In this document: one piece after another, positions 33,342 to 43,602 of the stretch | Layout: each line of letters starts with the position of its first letter | How positions within the stretch are numbered: position 1 is the first letter of the stretch | DNA from: NORP240 sp942492445 | GTDB lineage: Bacteria; Pseudomonadota; Gammaproteobacteria; Pseudomonadales; Pseudohongiellaceae | Assembly: GCA_942492445.1 (NCBI GenBank) | Contig: CALOEW010000030.1 | Location: 8,293 to 72,292, forward strand | Reading direction: 5' to 3' | DNA length: 64,000 nucleotides | The notes under the pieces: model-generated | Seen by the model: only the letters and a program-made list of their open reading frames with translations | Told to the model about the DNA's origin: nothing | Databases searched by the model: none | Position numbers and translations under genes: made by a program

Positions 33342-36096
33342 GTGGCAAAAATTGTCATAGACGGAGTGACATACGAGGTTAACGGCGACAACAACCTGTT
33401 GCAGGAATGTCTGTCCAAAGGCCTCGATCTGCCCTATTTCTGCTGGCATCCCTGCATGGGTTCCGTAGGCGCCTGCCGGCAATGTGCGGTTAAGCAGTAC
33501 CGCGACGAGAATGACACGAAAGGCACACTGGTCATGGCCTGCATGACCAAGGCCAACGATGGCAGCATAATCTCCGTTGACGACGAAGAAGCGAAAAAAT
33601 TCCGCGCCAACGTGATAGAGAGCCTGATGATCAGTCACCCCCATGACTGTCCGGTTTGCGAGGAAGGCGGTGAATGCCATCTACAGGACATGACGCTGAT
33701 GTCCGGGCATAATTATCGCCGCTACGATCGTAACAAGGTCACCCACCGGAATCAGTATCTTGGTCCATTCATCGGGCATGAAATGAACCGCTGCATCACC
33801 TGTTACCGTTGTGTGCGTTTCTACGACGATTACGCGGGTGGCACCGATCTGTCCGCACAGGCCAGCCACCATCATACCTACTTCGGTCGCCAGAGTGACG
33901 GTTTTCTGGAAAGTGAATTCAGCGGCAACCTGGTTGAAGTGTGTCCGACCGGGGTGTTCACAGATGCCACTTTCAGCGCTCATTATTCCCGTAAATGGGA
34001 TCTTCAGACAGCCCCCGCAGTGTGTGTGGGTTGTGCGGTTGGCTGCAATACCACTCCCGGAGAGCGCTACGGCAGATTGTCCCGCATCGTTAACCGGTAT
34101 CACGGGGATATCAACGGTTATTTTCTCTGCGACCGCGGCCGCTTCGGTTATGGCTTCGTCAACAGTACAGACCGATTGACCGAATCCCACGAAGGCAGGG
34201 CCCAGGCGCGTCGAGCCCTGTCCGGTGACGAGGCTGCGGGGCGATTGAACACGCTGGTGGATGAGGCTGCAGGTGCAGTGATCGGTATCGGTTCACCCCG
34301 TGCCAGCGTTGAAGCCAACTTTGCCTTGCTGCAGAGAGTCGGCAGGGACAATTTCTACGCCGGGTTCAGCGACACCGAGTTTTCCCTGATATCGCTGATG
34401 AGCCGGTTGGCTGCCAATCCGCAGTTGCACACACCTTCAGTCCGCGAGATCGAGGAAGCGGATGCAGTGCTTGTCCTGGGCGAAGATTTAACCAACACGG
34501 CTCCCAGAATTGCCCTGGCGGTCCGGCAGTCGGCTCGCAACCGCGCCGATGAACTGGCAAGGGCAGCTGGAATTCCACCCTGGCAGGATGCTGCGGTCAG
34601 GGAACTGGCGCAACACGAGCTGTCGCCGGTCTACATCTTTGCCGGGTATGGCACCCGTCTTGACGATATCGCCAGGGCAACAGCAGTCGACGATGCCTCC
34701 GGGCTGACGAGACTTGCGGCTGCGCTGACCAGGATTCTGGACAGCAGGGCAGCTGCACCGCTGGAGGGGCTGGATGACAACCAGAAACAGCTTCTGGGTA
34801 ATCTGGCCGACGACCTGAAGCAAGCCCGGAGGACCCCTGATTGTGTGCGGAACAGGCAGTGGCAGCCTTGACTTGATGAAAGCCGCAGCCAATGTCGCCA
34901 CGGCGCTGGCAGTTGCCCGTCAGACTGACCAGGCGATCGATTTCTGCTGCATCGCGCCGGAAGTCAACAGTGTCGGGCTGGGGCTGATGCTCGAGGAAAA
35001 CAACTCCCTGGGACAGGCATTGCAAAAAATGCAGTCCGGAGAAGTGAAAACGGCCATTGTGCTGGAGAATGATCTCTACGGCCGGGCTCCCGAACCGCTG
35101 GTGGAGGCCGCCATCTCCGGCGTCGGGCACCTGGTGGTCATTGACCAGTTGTCCACCCGTACCAGCGCTGCGGCCGACCTGGTTCTTGCCAGTACCACCT
35201 TTGCAGAACAGCAGGGGACCTATATCAATTACGAGGGCAGGGCGCAACTGAGCCTGCAGGTTTTTATCAGCTCCCATGCCTGCCAGCCGGCATGGAAATG
35301 GTTGTGCAAGGACTCCGGTACCACGTTTCAGGGCCTGCTTCAGGCGTGCGAATCCAGTCTGGACGAACTGGGAGGCATTGCCTCGGTACTGCCCCACCCC
35401 CTGGCGCTTGCGGCCGGCATGAAATACCCGAGGCAGTCGCACCGCTACAGTGGCAGAACCGCCATGCTGGCTGCCGCGAATGTCCATGAGAGCAGGCAAC
35501 CCCAGGATCAGGATTCGATAATGGCGTTTTCCATGGAGGGCATCTCCAGTCAGAAAGACACGGCGATCCTGCCAAATACCTGGGCGCCGAGCTGGAATTC
35601 CAATCAGTCCATAAGCAAGTTTCAGGATGAAGTGGGGGGCCACCTGAGAAGTGGCAATCCGGGCGTACTGCTGATTTCAAAAAACGGTCAGGCAGATTCC
35701 TATTTAACGATTGAAGCGGATTCCCGGAGGGGGGCCCGAGACTTCACGGTCATCCCGGCACACCAGCTGTTCGGCAGCGATGAATTGAGTGCCCGCTCCG
35801 AGGTCGTGGCGCAGCGCCTGATCGGCTCCTACCTCGCCCTCGGGCCGGAGGACGCGGCCCGGCTTGGTGTAACAGAAAACAGCCTGTTGACTATTGAGGC
35901 TGCCGACGGGGTGGCTCAATACCCGGTCTGCATCCGTGGCAAGATCAGCCCGGGGACCGCTGTGGTGTTTACCACTGCCGGTCAATTCCCGGTAGCCAGG
36001 GGAGGCGAGACGGTAGTGCTTTCAAAGGTGGACGGCACCGGGCAGGGGCGTTTCGACAACCTGATCGTAAGTGACCTGTTGCAGGAGGGTAGATAG
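33342..36096 (+). CDS. nuoG: NADH-quinone oxidoreductase subunit G (frame broken once)
   Basis: Large peripheral subunit of about 917 residues when both pieces are joined (E. coli 908). The N-terminal piece from GTG 33342 carries the 2Fe-2S ligands (FCWHPCMGSVGACRQC), SHPHDCPVCEEGGECHLQ, ITCYRCVRF and CVGCAVGC, then the molybdopterin-oxidoreductase-like domain. This frame runs to a TGA at 34871, but similarity passes at about 34827-34833 (CGGAGGACC) into the +1 frame, which continues as GPLIVCGTGSGSLDLMKAA to the stop at 36096. One extra base explains it. Since all other nuo genes are intact, a sequence error or very recent mutation is likeliest. Confidence 0.88.
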
Positions 36097-36099
36097 TCC

Positions 36100-37062
36100 A
36101 TGAGCTGGGAAGTCGGATCCGCATTGAACGTAGCCAGCATACTGCTGGTAGTGGTTGTCATCGCAGCCATGCTTATCTGGGTGGAACGGCGGCTGCTTGG
36201 TCTGTGGCAGGAACGGCTGGGGCCAAACCGCGTGGGTCCACTGGGTTTGCTGCAGGTTGTTGCTGACATGCTGAAGATATTCACCAAGGAGGACTGGACC
36301 CCTCCATTCGCTGACAAATTGAGTTTCGTGCTGGCTCCAGCGATCATTATGACCGTGGTGCTGATGAGTTTCAGCGTCATACCTTTCGCTCCGGGCGTCG
36401 GCGTTATCGACTCCAACATCGGTGTTCTGTTCGTTCTGGCAATGGCTTCCCTGGGCGCATACAGCGTTATGCTCGGTGGCCTGTCCTCAGATAATAAATA
36501 CGCATTGCTGGGTAGTTTGCGGGCCGCTGCCCAGATGGTGAGCTACGAAGTTTTCATGGGGATTTCCCTGTTGGGCATTGTGGCCCTGACCGGCAGTTTC
36601 AACCTGCGTGAAATCGTCCTGGCCCAGCAGGATGGCTGGTATGTGATCCCGCAGATTCTCGGATTTATTATTTTCCTGATTGCCGGCATTGCTGAAAGTC
36701 ATCGCCTGCCATTCGACAATCCTGAAGCGGAACAGGAAATTTGCGCCGGATACCATACTGAATATTCCGGAATGAAATTCGGCATGTTTTTCGTCGGCGA
36801 GTACCTGGGGCTGGTGCTGATTTCCTCCCTGATCACGGTGCTGTTTTTCGGCGGCTGGCTCGGCCCCGGCTTCCTGCCACCTATCGTGTGGTTCACCATC
36901 AAGGCCTTTTTCTTTATCGCCTTCTTTATCCTGCTGCGGGCAGCCATTCCCAGGCCCCGCTATGATCAACTGATGCGTTATGGCTGGCTGTTTCTGCTGC
37001 CTCTGTCGCTGGTGAATCTGTTGGTTACCGGTGCAGTAATTCTCGCGGGCAGTGGAGGATAA
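36100..37062 (+). CDS. nuoH: NADH-quinone oxidoreductase subunit H
   Basis: 320-residue membrane subunit at the junction of the two arms, forming part of the quinone channel. ERRLLGLWQERLGPNRVGP near the N terminus and AESHRLPFDNPEAEQEICAG in the middle are the conserved loops; about eight helices. ATG 36100, three bases after the nuoG stop. Confidence 0.97.
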   Translation: MSWEVGSALNVASILLVVVVIAAMLIWVERRLLGLWQERLGPNRVGPLGLLQVVADMLKIFTKEDWTPPFADKLSFVLAPAIIMTVVLMSFSVIPFAPGVGVIDSNIGVLFVLAMASLGAYSVMLGGLSSDNKYALLGSLRAAAQMVSYEVFMGISLLGIVALTGSFNLREIVLAQQDGWYVIPQILGFIIFLIAGIAESHRLPFDNPEAEQEICAGYHTEYSGMKFGMFFVGEYLGLVLISSLITVLFFGGWLGPGFLPPIVWFTIKAFFFIAFFILLRAAIPRPRYDQLMRYGWLFLLPLSLVNLLVTGAVILAGSGG

Positions 37063-37064
37063 CC

Positions 37065-37604
37065 ATGCTCAGATTGATCAAAGACAGCTTTAGCAGTCAG
37101 CTTGTCACCCTGTGGCGGGTTTTCAAGCACATGTTCGACAAGACCGATACAGTCGAGTATCCCGACGAGCAGCCCTATATGTTCCCGCGCTGGCGCGGGC
37201 GGATAATACTTAGCAGGGATCCGGACGGTGAAGAGAGGTGTGTGGCCTGCAATCTGTGTGCCGTGGCCTGTCCGGTCGATTGCATTGCGTTACAGAAAGC
37301 TGAAGATGAGAATGGCCGCTGGTACCCGGAATTTTTCCGAATCAATTTTTCCCGCTGCATCATGTGTGGCTACTGTGAAGAAGCCTGCCCCACCAACGCC
37401 ATTCAGTTGACTCCAGACTTTGAAATGGCTGAATACGTGCGTCAGGACATGGTCTGGGAAAAGGAGGATCTGCTGATCAACGGCACCGGCAAGTATCACG
37501 ATTACAATTTTTACCGGGTGGCGGGAATGGCCGTCGGCGGGAAAGACAAGGGTGAGGCGCAGAATGAGGACCCCCCTGTGGACGTGAGGAGCCTGTTGCC
37601 ATGA
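37065..37604 (+). CDS. nuoI: NADH-quinone oxidoreductase subunit I
   Basis: 179-residue subunit with two 4Fe-4S clusters (N6a, N6b) in the ferredoxin motifs CVACNLCAVACPVDC and CIMCGYCEEACPTNA. Links NuoG to NuoB electron flow. ATG 37065; the stop overlaps the nuoJ ATG. Confidence 0.97.
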   Translation: MLRLIKDSFSSQLVTLWRVFKHMFDKTDTVEYPDEQPYMFPRWRGRIILSRDPDGEERCVACNLCAVACPVDCIALQKAEDENGRWYPEFFRINFSRCIMCGYCEEACPTNAIQLTPDFEMAEYVRQDMVWEKEDLLINGTGKYHDYNFYRVAGMAVGGKDKGEAQNEDPPVDVRSLLP

Positions 37605-38083
37605 TGCTGTTGTTTTACCTAGCGGCCACGGTGGCCCTGATATCCACCGTAGCAGTGATTGTGCAAACAAACGTTGTGCATGCACTGATTTATCTGATTC
37701 TTTCGTTGCTGGCTGTGGCGGTCATATTCTATACCTTCGGTGCACCGTTTGCCGCCATGCTGGAGGCGATTGTCTATGCCGGAGCCATCATGGTGCTGTT
37801 TCTGTTTGTCATCATGATGCTGAACCTGGGAAAGAAAAGCGTCGAGCTGGAGCGAAGCTGGCTGGGCGGCAGGGTCTGGATCGGACCCGGTGTCATGGCC
37901 GCGGTACTGCTGGTTCAGCTGCTTAACGTGGTACGGCAGCAACAGGCAGAGGTCGCGCTCGTCCAGGTGGGTGTTCGCGAGGTGGGCATGGCGTTGTTCG
38001 GGCCTTATGTGCTGGCGGTCGAGATCGCCTCGGTGCTGCTGTTGGCCGGGCTGGTGGGAGCCTATCACCTGGCCAAGAAGTGA
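37601..38083 (+). CDS. nuoJ: NADH-quinone oxidoreductase subunit J
   Basis: 160-residue membrane subunit with five helices; the pi-bulge segment EAIVYAGAIMVLFLFVIMML, where conformational change is relayed along the arm, is intact. ATG 37601 overlaps the nuoI stop. Confidence 0.96.
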   Translation: MMLLFYLAATVALISTVAVIVQTNVVHALIYLILSLLAVAVIFYTFGAPFAAMLEAIVYAGAIMVLFLFVIMMLNLGKKSVELERSWLGGRVWIGPGVMAAVLLVQLLNVVRQQQAEVALVQVGVREVGMALFGPYVLAVEIASVLLLAGLVGAYHLAKK

Positions 38084-38122
38084 GCGGACGAAACTAACTG
38101 GAGAATTCTGAAGGGCTGAATA

Positions 38123-38431
38123 ATGCAGGCGATTCCATTTGAACAGGGTTTGCTTCTGGCCGTTATGCTGTTTGTGCTCGGTCTGATCGGCGTACTGACA
38201 CGGCGCAACGTGGTTTTCGTCCTGATGAGCCTGGAAATTATGCTCAATGCCTGCGGGCTCGCCTTCGTGGTGTCTTCGGCACGCTGGCAGCATGCAGACG
38301 GTCAGATCATGTTCCTGATGATTCTGACGCTGGCAGCCGCAGAGGTGGCAGTGGGCCTGGGGCTGATCATTCAGATGTTCCGCAGGTTTCAGACGTTGGA
38401 TATCAACGTGCTGACGCAGATGCGGGGTTGA
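38123..38431 (+). CDS. nuoK: NADH-quinone oxidoreductase subunit K
   Basis: 102-residue three-helix subunit, MrpC-like. The two membrane glutamates needed for proton transfer are visible in MSLEIMLNA and AAAEVAVGLGLI. ATG 38123; a 131-base spacer without a gene follows before nuoL. Confidence 0.96.
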   Translation: MQAIPFEQGLLLAVMLFVLGLIGVLTRRNVVFVLMSLEIMLNACGLAFVVSSARWQHADGQIMFLMILTLAAAEVAVGLGLIIQMFRRFQTLDINVLTQMRG

Positions 38432-38562
38432 GCCTTCTGGATGATCACCGAGGGCATTGATTTCAGGGGCGCTCCGGCTGCGGTTCACAGTCCGCAGATT
38501 GAACTGAACGTGGCGCCGTGAATAACGACGATTAACTGGTAACCAACAACAAGAGATGCATC

Positions 38563-40410
38563 GTGCTTGATTTGATCTGGCTATTACCGGCACTCCCGCT
38601 GGCAGGATTTCTGATACTGGCTTTCACCGGAGGGGAACTTCCGAAACCCGTGGTGGCCACCGTGGGAGCGGGTTCGGTAGGTCTGGCCTTCGTCGTGGCG
38701 GCGTTGTGCAGCTATCAACTGCTGTCATCGGGGCAGGACAGTTTCCAGCTGACGCTCTGGGAATGGATGGCAGCAGGGGATTTCAGTTCCGCGTTTTCGT
38801 TCTACCTGGACGGCCTCACGGTAGTAATGATCCTGGTGATATCCGGGGTGGGATTTCTGATTCACCTTTATTCCACCGGGTTTATGATCGACGACCCGGG
38901 GTACAGCCGCTTTTTCGCGTACATGAACCTGTTTGTGGCTGCCATGCTGGTGCTGGTGCTGGCCGACAACCTGGTATTGCTCTACCTGGGCTGGGAGGGA
39001 GTCGGGCTGTGCAGTTACCTGCTCATCGGTTTCTGGTACGAAAATCCTGCCAACGGCTATGCCGCCCGGAAAGCTTTCGTGGTAACCCGGGTTGGTGACA
39101 CGTCCATGGCGCTGGGACTGTTCCTGCTGTTCTCGCAGCTGGGCACCCTGAATATCCAGGAACTGATGCACAATGCACAGCAGCAGTGGCAGATCGGATC
39201 CGGCATGGCGGTGGCGGCAACGCTGTTATTGCTTGGCGGCGCCGTGGGGAAATCGGCGCAATTGCCATTGCAGACGTGGCTGCCTGACGCCATGGCCGGC
39301 CCGACACCAATCAGCGCCCTCATTCATGCGGCGACAATGGTTACCGCCGGCGTATACCTGATAGCCCGGACTCACCTGCTGTTCGAACTGGCACCGACCG
39401 TTCAGTCACTGGTAGCATGGATAGGGCTGGTCACTCTGCTGATGGCAGGGTTTACGGCACTCACCCAACACGACATCAAACGCATCCTGGCCTACTCCAC
39501 CATCAGTCAGATCGGTTACATGTTCCTTGGGCTTGGCGTTGGCGCCTGGTCCGCGGCAGTCTTTCACCTGATGACCCATGCGTTCTTCAAGGCATTGTTG
39601 TTCCTGGCTGCAGGAACGGTGATTCTCAGCCTGCATCATGAACACAATATTTTCAAGATGGGTGGAATGCGCAAGCACCTGCCGGTGGCGTTCTGGTCCT
39701 TTCTGATCGGCAGCGCGGCACTTACGGCATTGCCGCTGACCTCGGGTTATTTCAGCAAGGACGAGATTCTGCTGGCAGCCCTGGAAAGTGGCGGTAGCGG
39801 TGCGCTGCTGTGGCTGGGAGGCGTGATTGGCGCACTCTTTACCGCGATTTACAGTTTCCGGCTGGTGTTCGTAGTCTTTTTCGGTGAGTGCCACCACCCT
39901 GCCAGAGAGATCACGGGCTTTAAGATGGCTGCTCCACTGGTGGTGCTGGGCGTGCTTGCATTGGTAGGGGGGTGGATTCACGTCCCGGTCGATGCCGTGT
40001 TCAGCCACGGTGAAGCGGGCCATGAAGAGCATCACGTGAGTCTGTTTATTCACGCGCTGATGATCGCCGTACCGATTATCGGTGTTGGAATTTCCTACCT
40101 GTTTTTCTGTGCCAGAACCTGGTCAGCCGAGCAGCTTGTCAAACCGGGGATAGGTGCCACGTTGCATCGGTTCTGGTTCAGTGGCTGGGGCATGGACCGC
40201 CTGTATCAGTCCATTTTTGTCAACCCCTTCGTGGGCCTGGCAAGGCTAAACAGTAAAGATATCGTCGATCTACTGATAGGGCTGTTGGTTTCCATCACCA
40301 GTCTTGCGAACCGGTTACTGGTCAGAACCCAGACCGGTTATCTGCGCTGGTACGCAGCCAGCGTGATGGCGGGCGTCATCATTCTGATTGCGATAGGAGC
40401 ATTGCTGTGA
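38563..40410 (+). CDS. nuoL: NADH-quinone oxidoreductase subunit L
   Basis: 615-residue antiporter-like proton-pumping subunit at the distal end of the arm. LGWEGVGLCSYLLIGFWY carries the key glutamate and KSAQLPLQTWLPDAMAGPTP the key lysine; the C-terminal part forms the long lateral helix. GTG 38563 follows an AAGAGA-type site. The stop overlaps the nuoM GTG by four bases. Confidence 0.96.
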   Translation: MLDLIWLLPALPLAGFLILAFTGGELPKPVVATVGAGSVGLAFVVAALCSYQLLSSGQDSFQLTLWEWMAAGDFSSAFSFYLDGLTVVMILVISGVGFLIHLYSTGFMIDDPGYSRFFAYMNLFVAAMLVLVLADNLVLLYLGWEGVGLCSYLLIGFWYENPANGYAARKAFVVTRVGDTSMALGLFLLFSQLGTLNIQELMHNAQQQWQIGSGMAVAATLLLLGGAVGKSAQLPLQTWLPDAMAGPTPISALIHAATMVTAGVYLIARTHLLFELAPTVQSLVAWIGLVTLLMAGFTALTQHDIKRILAYSTISQIGYMFLGLGVGAWSAAVFHLMTHAFFKALLFLAAGTVILSLHHEHNIFKMGGMRKHLPVAFWSFLIGSAALTALPLTSGYFSKDEILLAALESGGSGALLWLGGVIGALFTAIYSFRLVFVVFFGECHHPAREITGFKMAAPLVVLGVLALVGGWIHVPVDAVFSHGEAGHEEHHVSLFIHALMIAVPIIGVGISYLFFCARTWSAEQLVKPGIGATLHRFWFSGWGMDRLYQSIFVNPFVGLARLNSKDIVDLLIGLLVSITSLANRLLVRTQTGYLRWYAASVMAGVIILIAIGALL

Positions 40411-41882
40411 TTCTGGCCTGGCTGATTATCATTCTGTTTATCGGTGGTGTGGCTGCGTGGCTGGCAGACTTTATCGATCCGAAACTGCCCAGGGTCGTTG
40501 CTCTGATTTTCCTGCTCGTCGATGGAGTGTTACTGTTCAACGTGCTCCTCGACACGCCCTTCACGCCAGCGGGCGCCTCCGGTGAGTGGCTGGCCTATAT
40601 GAAAGCCGGCTGGATGCCGCGGTTTGAGATTTATTTCCAGCTGGGGATGGACGGTCTGAGCTGGTTGATGGGATTTCTTACGGTATTTCTCGGCATCATG
40701 GCGGTTGGTGCCGCCTGGAACGAGATCAGGGAAAGAGCCGGTTTCTTTTATTTCAACCTGCTGTGGACGCTGGCGGGCGTAATCGGCGTATTCGTCGCCC
40801 TGGACCTGTTCCTGTTTTTCTTCTTCTGGGAAGTCATGCTGATTCCCATGTACCTCATCATTGCTATCTGGGGGCACGAAAACAAGAACTACGCGGCCAT
40901 GAAATTTTTCATCTTCACCCAGGTATCCGGTCTGTTGATGCTGATCGGAATTCTGGCGATGGCCTATTTTCATTACCAGCAGTTCGGCACCTTCAGCTTC
41001 GATTATTTTGCCCTGCAGAATGTCCAACTGGCCGGCAACACGGCAATGCTGGTCATGCTGCTGTTTTTCATCGGTTTCGGAACCAAGCTGCCCTCTGTTC
41101 CCATGCATACCTGGCTGCCTGACGCCCACAGTCAGGCGCCCACCGCGGGCAGTGTCATACTTGCCGGCATCCTGCTCAAGACCGGAGCCTACGGGCTGAT
41201 TCGTTTCACCGTGCCACTGTTTGAAGACGCGGCCCGGGCATTCGCGCCGGTAGCCATGACCCTGGCTGCAGTGAGCATTGTTTATTGTGCCAAGGTGGCT
41301 TTCGCACAGACCGATCTGAAGCGCCTGATTGCCTACACCAGTGTCAGTCACATGGGGTTTGTAACACTTGGTGTTTTCGCCTGGAACGAACAGGCGGTCC
41401 AGGGTGCGGTTATGACCATGTTGGCTCACGGGCTCAGCGCTGCGGCGCTGTTCATGCTGGCCGGAGGTCTTCAGCACCGTATTCACACCCGGGATATGGG
41501 GCAGATGGGCGGCTTCTGGGCAAAAGTGCCGCGGATGTCGGTTGTGGCCCTGTTTTTCTCTATCGCAGCGCTGGGAATGCCGGGCCTCGGGAATTTCGTC
41601 GGGGAATTTCTCGCGTTGATAGGAGCGTTTCAGGTCAATATCCCATTGACTGCCATTGCCGCCATCGGTTTGATCCTCGCCTCCGTGTATTCCCTGTGGG
41701 TACTGCAGAAGGTTTTCCAGGGCAGTTACAAAAGCGACAAGGTCGAAGAAACCGCTCTGGTCGATCTGAGTCGGCAGGAGATGGGTTTTTATCTCGCCAT
41801 GATGGCTGGTCTGGTGTGGATGGGAGTCTACCCCGGTACGTTTCTCGATCTGTCCGCCATGACACTGGGCAGTTTTTTTTAG
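40407..41882 (+). CDS. nuoM: NADH-quinone oxidoreductase subunit M
   Basis: 491-residue antiporter-like subunit. FFFWEVMLIPMYLIIAIWG contains the conserved glutamate and GTKLPSVPMHTWLPDAHSQA the conserved lysine, then the DLKRLIAYTSVSHMG helix. GTG 40407 is coupled to the nuoL stop (GTGA). Confidence 0.96.
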   Translation: MILAWLIIILFIGGVAAWLADFIDPKLPRVVALIFLLVDGVLLFNVLLDTPFTPAGASGEWLAYMKAGWMPRFEIYFQLGMDGLSWLMGFLTVFLGIMAVGAAWNEIRERAGFFYFNLLWTLAGVIGVFVALDLFLFFFFWEVMLIPMYLIIAIWGHENKNYAAMKFFIFTQVSGLLMLIGILAMAYFHYQQFGTFSFDYFALQNVQLAGNTAMLVMLLFFIGFGTKLPSVPMHTWLPDAHSQAPTAGSVILAGILLKTGAYGLIRFTVPLFEDAARAFAPVAMTLAAVSIVYCAKVAFAQTDLKRLIAYTSVSHMGFVTLGVFAWNEQAVQGAVMTMLAHGLSAAALFMLAGGLQHRIHTRDMGQMGGFWAKVPRMSVVALFFSIAALGMPGLGNFVGEFLALIGAFQVNIPLTAIAAIGLILASVYSLWVLQKVFQGSYKSDKVEETALVDLSRQEMGFYLAMMAGLVWMGVYPGTFLDLSAMTLGSFF

Positions 41883-41902
41883 AATCAGTAGCAGGTTTGT
41901 AA

Positions 41903-43369
41903 ATGGAAACAGCAATAACACTTCAGGATCTTGTACCGTTACTGCCTGTTCTGGTTGTCACTGGCATGGCAGTGGTGGTCATGCTGTTGATCGCACTGAA
42001 ACGCAATCACATCCTTGTCGGCGCAGCCACCGTGTTCGGTATCGTGCTGGCGCTGATCGCGACGGTTCTGGTGATCCCGTTTGCCGGTCGTCAGCTAACC
42101 CCGCTGCTGATGATCGATAATTTCAGCCTGTTCTTCACGATGGTAATTCTGCTGGCTACTGGTTTCATTGCCGCATTCAGCTTTCCCTACCTTTGCGATT
42201 TGAAGGATGAAGTCGAAGAATTTTACCTGCTGCTGCTGATCGCCACCGTCGGCGCCCTGGTCATGGTAAGCAGTAATCATTTTGTCAGTGCCTTCCTGGG
42301 GCTGGAAACACTCAGTATTTCGCTCTATGCCATGATTGCCTACCCCCTGCACAGCAAGGACGCGGTCAAGTTTCCTCTGGAAGCAGCGGTCAAATACCTG
42401 GTGTTGTCGGCGGTATCCTCAGCGTTTATCCTGTTCGGCATCGCACTTCTGTATGCGCAGACCGGCACCCTGCAGTTCTCCGATCTGTCCCTGGCCTCAA
42501 GTGGTGTTACTGACGGCTTTTTCGTCACCACTCTGGTGCTGTTGTTTGCGGGAGTAGGCTTCAAGCTGTCCCTGGCACCATTCCATATCTGGACACCGGA
42601 TGTCTACGAAGGGGCACCACTGCCGGCCACCATGTTTCTCGCCACCGTGGGTAAAGCCGCGATGATGGTGCTGCTGCTGCGTTTCATGGTGGCTTCCCAG
42701 GCACTTTCCTTCAACCCGGTTGTCACGGTGGTCGGCTGCATGGCGGTATTGTCGATTCTGGTCGGAAACCTGCTGGCTCTGGTGCAGGAGAATCTGAAGC
42801 GGATTCTGGCTTATTCCTCCATCGCCCATATGGGGTATCTTCTGATCGCATTGATCGCCCTGAGTGACGCCAGCACCAGGCTGGGGGTTGAAGCAATCAG
42901 TTTTTATCTTATTGCCTATATCATCATGTCGCTGGGAGCCTTCGGTGTGGCCACGGTGGTGTCCAGCAGCGAGAAGGAATTCGACTTTGTTGCCGATTAC
43001 CAGGGGCTTTTCTGGCGTGAGCCGTGGCTGGCCCTGTTGTTGACTTCCATGCTCCTGTCTCTGGCTGGTATTCCACTCACTGTCGGCTTCATCGGCAAGT
43101 TTTACGTGGTTCTGGCGGGTGTAGAGGGGGCGTTGTGGGGCCTGTTGCTGGTGCTGGTAGTCGGCAGTGGCATCAGCATTTATTACTACCTGCGAATTAT
43201 TTACCGCATGCTTTTACAACCCGAGTTTGATCAGGCCTACCGTGTGGCCGGGTGGGGCAGTATCGGTTCCTACGCAGTGCTGGCGTTCCTGCTGGCGGCC
43301 CTGCTGATTCTGGGGGTTTACCCGGCTTTTCTCATGTCCCTGATTGAAACCGTCTCGGTTTCCATTTGA
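41903..43369 (+). CDS. nuoN: NADH-quinone oxidoreductase subunit N
   Basis: 488-residue antiporter-like subunit, last gene of the operon. FLGLETLSISLYAMIAY carries the glutamate; GVGFKLSLAPFHIWTPDVYE carries the lysine; NLKRILAYSSIAHMGYLL follows. About 230 bases without a gene separate it from gpsA. Confidence 0.96.
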   Translation: METAITLQDLVPLLPVLVVTGMAVVVMLLIALKRNHILVGAATVFGIVLALIATVLVIPFAGRQLTPLLMIDNFSLFFTMVILLATGFIAAFSFPYLCDLKDEVEEFYLLLLIATVGALVMVSSNHFVSAFLGLETLSISLYAMIAYPLHSKDAVKFPLEAAVKYLVLSAVSSAFILFGIALLYAQTGTLQFSDLSLASSGVTDGFFVTTLVLLFAGVGFKLSLAPFHIWTPDVYEGAPLPATMFLATVGKAAMMVLLLRFMVASQALSFNPVVTVVGCMAVLSILVGNLLALVQENLKRILAYSSIAHMGYLLIALIALSDASTRLGVEAISFYLIAYIIMSLGAFGVATVVSSSEKEFDFVADYQGLFWREPWLALLLTSMLLSLAGIPLTVGFIGKFYVVLAGVEGALWGLLLVLVVGSGISIYYYLRIIYRMLLQPEFDQAYRVAGWGSIGSYAVLAFLLAALLILGVYPAFLMSLIETVSVSI

Positions 43370-43602
43370 CCACGTCCGTCAGCAGACAGACTGCACCCCC
43401 GCCCGCTCAACCGCTTGCGGCTTCCCCTGCATTCAGTGCCCCACGCAACCCTGTTGGGCATATCCGCAACTGCCCCGGGTGCTGTGGCGTGGTCGGCTGT
43501 ATCCTCAGGTTCTGAACCGGGCCTGCGTGGCTGGAGATTCATGGTTATCTCACCGGATTCAGACTATCATTGGCGCCCGGACAACTTGCATTTGGCAGGA
43601 TA

